NCBI GenBank assembly: GCA_963708645.1
Contig: CAVPTA010000004.1
Location: 87,998 to 151,997 of the forward strand
Direction: 5' to 3'
Length of the DNA stretch: 64,000 nt
Origin: RYN-133 sp963708645
GTDB taxonomy: Bacteria > Actinomycetota > Actinomycetes > Mycobacteriales > Jatrophihabitantaceae
Shown: positions 25,747 through 33,251 of the stretch, piece by piece
Numbering within the stretch: the first letter of the stretch is position 1
Layout: each line of letters opens with the position of its first letter
Position numbers and translations under genes: made by a program
Notes under the pieces: model-generated
What the model was told of the DNA's origin: nothing
The model's input: the letters and a program-made list of their open reading frames with translations, nothing else
The model's database searches: none

Positions 25747-26304
25747 TCAATGCCTGGGCTCGGGATACGCCCGGACGAGGACGAGGGTGCGCGAACCGGC
25801 GCGCAACGACATGACATTCGCATGCACTGCCATCGTCACGTGCGCACCCAGATCAGTGCTGCACGCGTCTATTGCCCCGCGGACACGGGCGGTGGGTGAG
25901 TCAGCCGGACCGGCGAGACCCACGCCGCCACCCATGACGGGGCCACGCACGACGTAGCCGTCGCGGGTTATTTCGTACCTCGCGTCGTTCCCGTTCACTC
26001 CGTCGTTGCCGTCGAGTACGCCGTTCGCTTTGAAGGTCAGCGTGGCCGTGTCGTACGGGTTCGGTGCGGGCAGCACGGTCATGGTCCCGAATTCGTCGCG
26101 CAGCCGAGTCAGCCGCCAAGCCGGACTGCCGATCGCAACCGCGATGCGACGCGCGCTCGGCCCGGTCGACAGCTCGCTTGCCCGCGGTGAGTGCCGTCCC
26201 CCGAACACGGCGAACGCGAGTGTGACCAGCCCGAGCACGGCCGCCGCGGCAATCGTCGGCGCCAGCCACCGCGCGCGGCGGTTCAGGGCTTTGACGTCGA
26301 CCAC
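25747..26304 (-). CDS. Membrane-anchored protein, paralogue of the META-like gene
   Basis: About 185 residues: short N-terminus, one membrane helix (APTIAAAAVLGLVTLAFAVF) and an extracytoplasmic domain. Parts match the protein at 23340 (PAWRLTRLRDEFGTMTVLP; GVLDGNDGVNGNDARYEITR; AIDACS). The two likely arose by duplication, but this copy has no sigma gene attached. The start is uncertain: GTG at 26304 is used, TTG at 26313 is possible, and neither has a strong ribosome-binding site. Function is unknown; an envelope sensor or inhibitor role is possible. Confidence 0.6.
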   Translation of the reverse strand: MVDVKALNRRARWLAPTIAAAAVLGLVTLAFAVFGGRHSPRASELSTGPSARRIAVAIGSPAWRLTRLRDEFGTMTVLPAPNPYDTATLTFKANGVLDGNDGVNGNDARYEITRDGYVVRGPVMGGGVGLAGPADSPTARVRGAIDACSTDLGAHVTMAVHANVMSLRAGSRTLVLVRAYPEPRH

Positions 26305-26340
26305 GTCCTGCAAGACGAGGCAGCCGCCGGCCGAGGTTCG

Positions 26341-26404
26341 CGAGTGGTCACTTCTGCGTCCAGTGGTCAGAAAGGTGACCACTCGCCGGATAAGTGACCA
26401 CTCG
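26341..26404. repeat. Compound GTGGTCA palindrome, copy 3
   Basis: A variant of the elements at 18352 and 23256. The outer arms CGAGTGGTCACTT/AAGTGACCACTCG are a perfect 13 bp. The inner arms AGTGGTCA/TGACCACT are 8 bp. The mycosin gene's last 13 codons and its stop lie inside the element, so coding and terminator functions overlap here. Confidence 0.75.
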
Positions 26405-27644
26405 GCGCAGGGGGTTGGGCGAACTGAGCCTCGAGCCGGCGGCGGCGCCGGGCCACCGCGCCGCCGATGGCCAGCGCGACCAGGGAAACAAGCCCGGCCA
26501 AACCCACGCCCGCGGCCACGAGCACGCGCGGTTCGTAGAGGCGCGGCGACGAGCCGACGGTGTACGAGCCCGGCGGCGTCGCGTTGTGCACGATGGGCGC
26601 CGGCGGCTTCACCTGCCGCGACTGTGCGACATGGGCGTTCATGAACGGACGGGCGAGCGCAGCGACAGGGTCCGGCGCCGAGGTCGGGACGTCGGCCGTC
26701 ACCGCGCCATCGGCGTTGAGAATCCCGTACCCGTAGGACGGATCGGGCGCGGCCGTGCGGTGGTCGAGCGTGGCAAGCATCCGCGCGACGACCTGCGAGG
26801 CGGTCAAGGACGGGTACTTGGACCACACCAACGCGGCCACCGCCGAAGCGATCGCGGTCGCCTGGCTCGTCCCGTCGCCGGAGAACGGCGCGCCCTGCGG
26901 CCCGATCGAGGCGATGTTCACGCCCGGCGCGGACATCGTCAGATACCGGTGCCGCGACGAGAACGACGCCACGTCACCGTTCTTGTCGACCGCACCCACG
27001 GACACGACGCCCAGACACACCCCGGGCTCCTCGACGGCGTCGTCGTTCGCGCCGCGGTTGCCGCTCGCGGCGAACAGGATCGCCCCCTTGCGCAGCGCGT
27101 AGAAGATCGCCTGTTGCTCGTCGTCCGGGCAGGCCGTGCGGTTCTGCGCCGGGCGGCGCACGCCACCGAGCGACATGCTGATGACCTTCGCGCCGTGGTC
27201 GGCCGCCCAGCGGATCGCCTGCGGCAGCTGGTCATTGCTCTGCGCGTCGGTCGTGCCCGTGAGCGGGATCGCGACGGGAATCAGGGTTGCAGCGGGCGCG
27301 AGCCCCTGGATCCGGAACTGTCCCGGACGGCCGACCATGATCGAAGCCATCGACGTCCCGTGCCCGTAGGCGTCGCGGTCGCGGTCGATCTCGCCGTCAC
27401 CGCCGAGCGGGCCGAAGTCGGTGCCGGGAACGACCCGTCCGGCGAACACCCCGAGCGAGGCATCGACCCCGGTGTCGATCTCGGCGATCGAGATGCCGTG
27501 CCCGTCCGCCCCGAGCGACCACAGGTGGTGCACGTGCCACTGGTCGAAGTAGTACTGCGGCGCGTACGGATCGCCCGGCGTCGCGACGGCCGACGGCGCA
27601 AACGCGAACACCGCCGCGAACACACAAACGAGCAGCCGCTTCAT
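26367..27644 (-). CDS. Mycosin-like subtilase (S8 serine protease), membrane anchored
   Basis: 425 residues: signal peptide (about 1-21), subtilisin domain with Asp57 (AEIDTGV), His95 (GHGTSMAS), oxyanion Asn195 (AASGN) and Ser260 (GDGTSQATA), a linker, and one C-terminal membrane helix (about 365-390). This is the layout of mycosins, the proteases of type VII secretion systems. No EccB, EccC, EccD, EccE or WXG100 gene is visible in the window, so this is an orphan. The ATG at 27644 overlaps the stop of the upstream membrane-protein gene (ATGA), so the two are translationally coupled and probably cooperate at the cell surface. Confidence 0.85.
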   Translation of the reverse strand: MKRLLVCVFAAVFAFAPSAVATPGDPYAPQYYFDQWHVHHLWSLGADGHGISIAEIDTGVDASLGVFAGRVVPGTDFGPLGGDGEIDRDRDAYGHGTSMASIMVGRPGQFRIQGLAPAATLIPVAIPLTGTTDAQSNDQLPQAIRWAADHGAKVISMSLGGVRRPAQNRTACPDDEQQAIFYALRKGAILFAASGNRGANDDAVEEPGVCLGVVSVGAVDKNGDVASFSSRHRYLTMSAPGVNIASIGPQGAPFSGDGTSQATAIASAVAALVWSKYPSLTASQVVARMLATLDHRTAAPDPSYGYGILNADGAVTADVPTSAPDPVAALARPFMNAHVAQSRQVKPPAPIVHNATPPGSYTVGSSPRLYEPRVLVAAGVGLAGLVSLVALAIGGAVARRRRRLEAQFAQPPAPSGHLSGEWSPF

Positions 27645-28570
27645 GCTGCATCCGAGAACTGGACGGCGAGCGGCGCGACCGGATACACGACCGCCTGCAC
27701 CGGCAGCGCGAGCCGGCCCCGGTGTGTCTCGGGGACATTGTCGTAGCTCAGCGTGCGGTATCGACCCACGAAGAATGCGTTGCCGCTGACCGCGATCGCG
27801 CCGGACGCCTCGCTGGTGACCTGGTAGATGCACCGCACCGCCGACAACCGACCGCGCAAGCTGCCCGGGATCGTGCTCGGTGAGGGCAACGGGCAGGCGA
27901 TGGAGGCGCGCACCGAACGCACGCATGCCGCGAGTTCGCCGCGGATGCGAGCGGCGACCCGGTGGCGCGCTGCTCTCGTCGGCTCGATGCGGACGTCGAG
28001 GCGGCGCGGGCCGGCGAACTGCACCGACTCGGTGGACGGGTCGAGGCGCAGGTACGGGGTGTCGAAGCGGATCGGCAGCGCACCGGGAAACATCAGCACC
28101 GGCCCGGACGGCGCAGTCGTGCCGGCGAAGTTCAACCGGTCGACCGCCTGCTCGACATGGATGCGCGTCGCGACGACGGTCGTCGTCAATCGCCAGCCGC
28201 TGTCGCGTTTCACCACGTGCAGGACGCTGCGATAGCGCCGCGCGCCGGACGCGAACCCGAGCCGGTAACTGACCTGGACGCTGGCACGATCACCGAGCTC
28301 GGCGACCGCGCCGATCGACACGTCCTGCAGCGGGGCGATCGCCTGCTGTTCGGCCAGCACCTGGTCGGTGAGCAGATCGGTCGGCCCAGCGGGCTCGTCG
28401 CCGAAGCCGAGCGCCGATGACGCGTCGCCGCGTTGCAGCGCCGCGAAGTAGCCGCGCACCGTCCCGTCCGGCCCGGCCGTCTCGCGATAGGCAACGTAGG
28501 CGTAGAGGCTGCCCCCGAACAGCGCGGCGGCCGCGACGAGGATCGCCGTCCAGTAGCTCGCACGCCGCAC
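27641..28570 (-). CDS. Membrane-anchored extracytoplasmic protein coupled to the protease
   Basis: 309 residues with one N-terminal membrane helix (ILVAAAALFGGSLYAYVAY) and an extracytoplasmic part. Its first portion (DGTVRGYFAALQRGDASSAL) looks like an NTF2/DUF4878-like domain. The remainder (SYDNVPETHRGRLALPVQAV) is beta-rich and contains a conserved-looking cysteine pair (CVRSVRASIAC). I do not recognise the family. The GTG at 28570 is 11 bp from the recR stop, and the stop overlaps the protease start. A substrate, chaperone or regulator of the protease is a fair guess. Confidence 0.7.
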   Translation of the reverse strand: MRRASYWTAILVAAAALFGGSLYAYVAYRETAGPDGTVRGYFAALQRGDASSALGFGDEPAGPTDLLTDQVLAEQQAIAPLQDVSIGAVAELGDRASVQVSYRLGFASGARRYRSVLHVVKRDSGWRLTTTVVATRIHVEQAVDRLNFAGTTAPSGPVLMFPGALPIRFDTPYLRLDPSTESVQFAGPRRLDVRIEPTRAARHRVAARIRGELAACVRSVRASIACPLPSPSTIPGSLRGRLSAVRCIYQVTSEASGAIAVSGNAFFVGRYRTLSYDNVPETHRGRLALPVQAVVYPVAPLAVQFSDAA

Positions 28571-28581
28571 GGGTGGCTTCT

Positions 28582-29175
28582 TCAGATCTTGCGGCGGCCG
28601 GAGAAGGCCCGGCCGAGGGTCACTTCGTCGGCGTATTCGAGATCGCCGCCGACGGGCAGTCCGCTCGCGAGCCGGGTGACGGTGAGCCCCATCGGATTCA
28701 CCAGCCGCGCGAGATAGGTGGCTGTCGCCTCGCCCTCGAGGTTCGGGTCGGTGGCAAGGATGAGCTCGGTGACGGTCTCGTCGCGCAGCCGGCCGAGCAG
28801 TTCGCGGATCCGCAACTCGTCCGGACCGATGCCGTCGATCGGGCTGATCGCACCGCCGAGCACGTGGTAGCGCCCGCGGAACTCGCGGGTGCGCTCGACA
28901 GCGACGACGTCCTTGGGTTCTTCGACGACACAGATGATGGACGGATCGCGGCGCGGGTCACCGCAGATGCGGCACACGTCCGCCTCGGCGACGTTGCCGC
29001 AGATCGTGCAGAACTTGACCTCGTTCTTGACCCGGATCAAGGTGCTCGCCAGCCGTTCGACGTCGACCGGTTCGGCGGCGAGCAGGTGGAAGGCGATGCG
29101 CTGCGCGCTCTTCGGACCGACGCCCGGCAACCGCCCGAGTTCGTCGATCAGATCCTGGACCGCGCCTTCGTACAT
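28582..29175 (-). CDS. recR: Recombination protein RecR
   Basis: A 197-residue RecR with an N-terminal helix-hairpin-helix (LGRLPGVGPKSAQRIAFHLL), a C4 zinc finger (FCTICGNVAEADVCRICG), a Toprim domain (SIICVVEEPKDVVAVE) and a Walker-B-like C-terminal region. It acts with RecF and RecO to load RecA at gaps. It is part of the conserved dnaX-ybaB-recR block, 18 bp after ybaB. Confidence 0.96.
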   Translation of the reverse strand: MYEGAVQDLIDELGRLPGVGPKSAQRIAFHLLAAEPVDVERLASTLIRVKNEVKFCTICGNVAEADVCRICGDPRRDPSIICVVEEPKDVVAVERTREFRGRYHVLGGAISPIDGIGPDELRIRELLGRLRDETVTELILATDPNLEGEATATYLARLVNPMGLTVTRLASGLPVGGDLEYADEVTLGRAFSGRRKI

Positions 29176-29193
29176 CGCTGTGAACGCACCGGC

Positions 29194-29544
29194 CTAGAGG
29201 CCGGGCAGGCCCATGCCGCCGAGGCCGCCGGCGACCGGACCCATCTTCTCGTTGGCCAGTTCGGTCGCGGCGCGGTTGGCGTCGCGGACGGCCGCCACGA
29301 TGAGGTCCTGCAGGGTCTCGATGTCGTCCGGGTCGACCGCCTTCGGATCGATGGTGAGCGCGAGCAGTTCGCCCGAACCGCGCACGGTCGCCTCGACAAG
29401 TCCGCCGCCGGCGCTGCCCTTGACCTCGGCGTCGGCGAGCTCGGCCTGGGCGGCCTCGAGCTGCTCCTGCATCTTCTGCGCCTGCTTCATCAACTGCTGC
29501 ATGTTCGGCTGACCGCCGAAACCACCACCACCGCGCTGGGCCAC
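29194..29544 (-). CDS. YbaB/EbfC nucleoid-associated protein
   Basis: A 116-residue homologue of YbaB/EbfC: the N-terminal helix MQQLMKQAQKMQEQLEAAQA, then a beta-hairpin region (GLVEATVRGSGELLALTIDP) and a glycine-rich C-terminus. These small DNA-binding dimers coat DNA. It lies between dnaX and recR in the standard order. Confidence 0.93.
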   Translation of the reverse strand: MAQRGGGGFGGQPNMQQLMKQAQKMQEQLEAAQAELADAEVKGSAGGGLVEATVRGSGELLALTIDPKAVDPDDIETLQDLIVAAVRDANRAATELANEKMGPVAGGLGGMGLPGL

Positions 29545-29607
29545 GCCGCGCTCCTTAGTCAGTTACGAAGATCCGTAGGCAGTACTGGCTGATCAGCCTA
29601 ACCGGGC

Positions 29608-31410
29608 TCAGTCGACCGGACGGGCGCCGAGGCGGTCCTGCAGCAGTTTCATCGCGTCCGCCTCGGGGTCGGACGGGGCCGCGCTCGTCGTGTCGGACTC
29701 GTCCAGGTCGTCGCGCGGGTCGGGCTCGGGTGCGCGCGACGCGCGCGCCGGCGTCGACGCGCCGCTCTGCGGTTCGGCGCTCGGCAGCGGTTCGGCTGCG
29801 GCGCCGGCCTCGACCGCCACCTGCCACGTGCCGCCGACCTCCTTGGTCAGGGCATCGCGCAGGACGGAGGTGTTGCTGTCCTCGGCGATCATCTTCGCCA
29901 GCGCCGCCGGCGCGGCGAGCGTCACCGTGGAGCCGTCACACCCGGTGATCTGGGCGTTGTCGAGCAGCGCGCGGGTGCGTCGGCTGGTCTGCTTGACGAT
30001 CTCGAGCACGTCCGGCCACAGGCGGCGCAACGCGGCGGCATCGAGCTGGCCGGCCGGCGCCGCCGGTTCGGGCGGGGGCGGCGGCGCGACCGGCGCCGGT
30101 TGCTCGAGCTTCGGCGCCGGAGCCGGCTCGGGTGTCGACGCCTTCGGCGCATCCTCGGCGCCCTTGGCCGTCGGGGCCGCGGCCTTCTCGGTCGGCTTCG
30201 GAGCGGGTTCGTCGGGGACCGCGACAGTCGCCACCGGAGTGCCGACAGCGGTGGCGCGGCGCTCGAGCCGCTCGAGGCGCTGCAACAGCGCGGCCGAGTC
30301 GGCGCTGGCGTCGGGCAGTTGCATCCGTGCACAGAGCAGTTCGAGGACGAGCCGCGGCGAGGTGGTGCCCCGCATCTCGATCAGCGCGGTGTGCACGATC
30401 TCGGCGTAGCGCGTCACCGTCGCACCGCCGAGCCGAGCAGCCTGGTCGGCCATGCGCTCGGCCACGTCCTGCGGCGCGTCGATCAATCCGCGAGCGGCTG
30501 CGTCCGGCACCGCGTCGAGCAGGATCAGGTCGCGGAAGCGATCGAGCAGGTCGGAGGCGAACCGGCGCGGATCGTGGCCGGCTTCGACGACGCGGTCGAC
30601 CGTCCCGTACACAGCGGCGGCATCGCCGGCTGCGAGCGCGTCGACCATGTCATCGAGCAGCGCGCCGTCGGTGACGCCGAGCAGGGCGACCGCGCGCTGG
30701 TAGGTGACCCCTTCGTCGCCGGCACCGGCCAGCAACTGGTCGAGGATCGACAGCGAGTCACGCGCCGATCCCCCGCCGGCGCGCACGACGAGCGGCAGGA
30801 CGGCCGGCTCGGTCGTGATGCCTTCTTGGGTGCAGATCGATTCGAGGTGGGCGCGCATGATGCCCGGCGGGATCAGCCGGAACGGGTAGTGGTGCGTGCG
30901 CGAACGGATGGTCGTCAGCACCTTGTCCGGCTCGGTGGTGGCGAACACGAACACGAGGAAGTCCGGCGGCTCTTCGACGAGTTTGAGCAGCGCGTTGAAC
31001 GCTGCCGTCGTCACCATGTGGGCTTCGTCGATGATGTAGACCTTGTAGCGGTCGCGCACGGGCGCGAAGAACGCTCGCTCGCGCAGGTCGCGCGCGTCGT
31101 CGACTCCGTTGTGGCTGGCGGCGTCGATCTCGATGACGTCGATGGAGCCCGATCCGTTCGGGGCGAGTTCGCGGCACGAGTCGCACACGCCGCACGGGTC
31201 GGGCGTGGGGCCCTTCTCGCAGTTCAGGCTGCGGGCCAGGATGCGGGCGCTGGACGTCTTGCCGCACCCGCGCGGCCCGCTGAACAGATACGCGTGGTTG
31301 ATCCGTCCGGCCCCGAGCGCTGCGCGTAGCGGCTCGGTGACGTGATCCTGGCCTACGACTTCGGCGAATGTGGCCGAGCGGTACTTGCGGTACAGAGCCA
31401 GATTTGCCAC
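29608..31410 (-). CDS. dnaX: DNA polymerase III subunits gamma/tau
   Basis: A 600-residue clamp-loader ATPase. Walker A GPRGCGKT is at 45-52, zinc-binding cysteines at 64, 73, 76 and 79, and the DEAH box in IIDEAHMVT. Domain III is followed by a long Ala/Pro/Glu-rich linker and a C-terminal tau-like domain (AALRRLWPDVLEIVKQTSRR) that would contact the polymerase. The GTG at 31410 (VANLALYRKYRS) is the family start. I see no clear slippery sequence for a shorter gamma form. It heads the dnaX-ybaB-recR unit. Confidence 0.96.
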   Translation of the reverse strand: MANLALYRKYRSATFAEVVGQDHVTEPLRAALGAGRINHAYLFSGPRGCGKTSSARILARSLNCEKGPTPDPCGVCDSCRELAPNGSGSIDVIEIDAASHNGVDDARDLRERAFFAPVRDRYKVYIIDEAHMVTTAAFNALLKLVEEPPDFLVFVFATTEPDKVLTTIRSRTHHYPFRLIPPGIMRAHLESICTQEGITTEPAVLPLVVRAGGGSARDSLSILDQLLAGAGDEGVTYQRAVALLGVTDGALLDDMVDALAAGDAAAVYGTVDRVVEAGHDPRRFASDLLDRFRDLILLDAVPDAAARGLIDAPQDVAERMADQAARLGGATVTRYAEIVHTALIEMRGTTSPRLVLELLCARMQLPDASADSAALLQRLERLERRATAVGTPVATVAVPDEPAPKPTEKAAAPTAKGAEDAPKASTPEPAPAPKLEQPAPVAPPPPPEPAAPAGQLDAAALRRLWPDVLEIVKQTSRRTRALLDNAQITGCDGSTVTLAAPAALAKMIAEDSNTSVLRDALTKEVGGTWQVAVEAGAAAEPLPSAEPQSGASTPARASRAPEPDPRDDLDESDTTSAAPSDPEADAMKLLQDRLGARPVD

Positions 31411-31423
31411 GCCCCGACAGTAA

Positions 31424-31972
31424 TCAGTGCCGGCGACGACGCGCCACGCGCGTTCCCGGCCTGCGGACGACGAGCACGACGCCATCTCTCGGCGCCGCGG
31501 GACGGAACCCGCCCCGCGGCACAGTCAGCCCGCGAGACATCGTCCATCTCTGCGCGGACAGCCCGTCCTCGATCCGGCGGACGTACCCGCGCGGCAGCAC
31601 CAGATCAGCGGCATACAGCCCGCTGTGCGGCGCGAGCAGCCGGCGCATCAGTGCGATCGTGACTCCGAACGGCGGGTTCGCGACGACGCGGAACGGCCGG
31701 TGCGGCAGCCGCAGCTCGGACGCATCCGCGCGGACGACCCGCACGGCATCGTCCGCGAATCGCTCGCGTAGCAGCCGCACCCGTGACGGATGCAACTCGA
31801 CGGCGATGACCTGCGCGCCGTGGGCGAGCAGCGCGGCTGTCAGCGCACCGTGACCCGCACCGACATCGACGACGAGTTCGCCCGGCCGCACGCCCGCGCG
31901 AGCGACGATGCGGTCAGCCCACTCGTCGGTGAGTCGATGAAATCCCCACCGCGGCTCGGCCTGGCCGACCAC
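31424..31972 (-). CDS. Erm-like rRNA adenine methyltransferase, short form
   Basis: 182 residues with the KsgA/Erm signature: RWGFHRLTDEWADRIVARAG near the N-terminus, SAM-binding motif VVDVGAGHGALT, acidic motif AVELHP and catalytic motif IV ANPPFG. The C-terminal substrate-recognition domain of full Erm proteins (about 240-260 residues) is much reduced. Erm enzymes methylate 23S rRNA adenine and confer macrolide-lincosamide-streptogramin resistance. Whether this short form does so is untested, and another nucleic-acid target is possible. It lies upstream of dnaX on the same strand, 13 bp from its start. Confidence 0.8.
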   Translation of the reverse strand: MVGQAEPRWGFHRLTDEWADRIVARAGVRPGELVVDVGAGHGALTAALLAHGAQVIAVELHPSRVRLLRERFADDAVRVVRADASELRLPHRPFRVVANPPFGVTIALMRRLLAPHSGLYAADLVLPRGYVRRIEDGLSAQRWTMSRGLTVPRGGFRPAAPRDGVVLVVRRPGTRVARRRRH

Positions 31973-32034
31973 GGCGCACCATCACGCAGCAACCCATACC
32001 GGCGACGCTACGTCGCAGCGCCAACGAAATAAGG

Positions 32035-32122
32035 GACCCCCCGTGCACCCGCCAGAGCCTGCTTATCCTTGCTGCCTTCCGGCCCTGGGGAGGTTCGCAG
32101 GGTGAACGCCACACGGGGGGTC
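32035..32122 (-). ncRNA. ffs: Signal recognition particle RNA (4.5S type)
   Basis: On the minus strand the ends GACCCCCCGTG and CACGGGGGGTC pair as the closing stem. The apical part contains the diagnostic tetraloop and internal-loop sequence GGGCCGGAAGGCAGCAAGG, followed by the matching return strand. This is the short bacterial SRP RNA that binds Ffh. Its place between tRNA-Ser and dnaX is standard in actinobacteria. Exact ends may extend a few bases. Confidence 0.92.
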
Positions 32123-32160
32123 GGCCTCCGAGTGTACGGAGGGCCCGTATTCTCGTCGGC

Positions 32161-32248
32161 GGAGGATTCGCCTAGTGGCCTATGGCGCTCGCTTGGAAAG
32201 CGGGTTGGGGGCAACCCCTCGCGGGTTCAAATCCCGCATCCTCCGCCA
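32161..32248 (+). tRNA. tRNA-Ser (anticodon GGA)
   Basis: An 88-nt class II tRNA with encoded CCA. The acceptor GGAGGAT pairs with ATCCTCC, discriminator G, then CCA. The anticodon loop TTGGAAA gives GGA for serine UCC/UCU codons. The long variable arm GTTGGGGGCAACCCC is typical of tRNA-Ser. Confidence 0.96.
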
Positions 32249-32257
32249 CATCGGCCC

Positions 32258-33244
32258 TCAGGCGGCGGACGCGCCTGCCGTGAGTTCGCCGGCCGGGTCT
32301 TCGGTCCGGTCACAGTTGCGGCCGGCCGATTTCGCGGCGTACAGCGCGCGGTCGGCGGCGTCGAGGGTCTCGGTGTACGAGCGCTGCGCCTCGCACGTCG
32401 CCACGCCGGCCGAGAAGGTCAGCCCGGGTCGCAGGACGTCCCAGTTCGCGTGCAGCCGGGCCAGGGTCGCAGCCGTTTCGGCGGCAGTCGTTGCCGACAG
32501 GATGAGCACGAACTCCTCGCCGCCGTAGCGGGCGCAGTAGTCGTTGCCCCGCAGCGTCGCGCGCAGCATTGCACCGAAGTCGGCGAGCACCTGGTCGCCG
32601 ACGTGATGGCCCTCGGTGTCGTTGAGCACCTTGAAATGGTCGAGGTCGCACAGCGCGATCGTGTCGCCGGCGACAGCACCGCCAAGACGCAGCTCGAGGT
32701 CTCGGCGGTTCGCGACGCCGGTCAGGACGTCGGTGTGTGCAGCTGCGAGAAGCGCGTCCGACAAGGCGCTCTGCTGGGCGTTGAACCGCGACAGCAGCTC
32801 GCCCAGCAGCGTCCACACGCAGGCGCCGATGAACAACCTGATGCCCACGGCCGTCGACCAGCCGCCGTTGATGAACACGAAGGAGGCACCGGCAACGGGC
32901 AGCATCGCGAAGGTCGTCCGCGGGGGCTGGGTGAGCCCGATGTAGGCGAAGCTGAGTGAGAGCAGACCCGCCAGCGGCGCATAGGCCGGCGCGGCCGAAC
33001 TGCTCATGAACACGAGCGCGAGGCTCACGGCGGTGGGAAAGACCAGCGTGGCGCGCGGGCTCAACCGATCCCAGGCCACCACGAACGAGAGCGCGAGCAG
33101 GGAGAGCAGGCCGGCGCAGATCCCGCTGGCCCGAACGAGCGCTCCCGGGGCAGCGTCGAGCATCGGGACGGTCACGGCGGTCAGTCCCACCGTCACCGCG
33201 AGGAGCACCCGGCCGAGCAGCACGGGGTCACCGCGATAGGCCAT
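32258..33244 (-). CDS. Membrane-bound diguanylate cyclase (GGDEF)
   Basis: A 328-residue protein with about six N-terminal membrane helices (MASE-like sensory region, about 1-145) and a C-terminal GGDEF domain that makes cyclic di-GMP. The active site reads YGGEEF. The inhibitory I-site RGND lies five residues before it, so the enzyme should be active and product-inhibited. DLDHFKVLNDTEGH is the metal/substrate loop. The ATG at 33244 is followed directly by the first helix. No EAL domain or obvious effector gene is adjacent. Confidence 0.9.
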   Translation of the reverse strand: MAYRGDPVLLGRVLLAVTVGLTAVTVPMLDAAPGALVRASGICAGLLSLLALSFVVAWDRLSPRATLVFPTAVSLALVFMSSSAAPAYAPLAGLLSLSFAYIGLTQPPRTTFAMLPVAGASFVFINGGWSTAVGIRLFIGACVWTLLGELLSRFNAQQSALSDALLAAAHTDVLTGVANRRDLELRLGGAVAGDTIALCDLDHFKVLNDTEGHHVGDQVLADFGAMLRATLRGNDYCARYGGEEFVLILSATTAAETAATLARLHANWDVLRPGLTFSAGVATCEAQRSYTETLDAADRALYAAKSAGRNCDRTEDPAGELTAGASAA

Positions 33245-33251
33245 GGCCTTC

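Noticed and set aside
26827..27746. Long + strand frame (450 codons) opposite the protease
   Set aside because: Arg/Asp-rich shadow of the mycosin gene; no family similarity.
31914..32214. Open frames over the SRP RNA and tRNA-Ser
   Set aside because: They lie inside structured RNA genes and have no family similarity.
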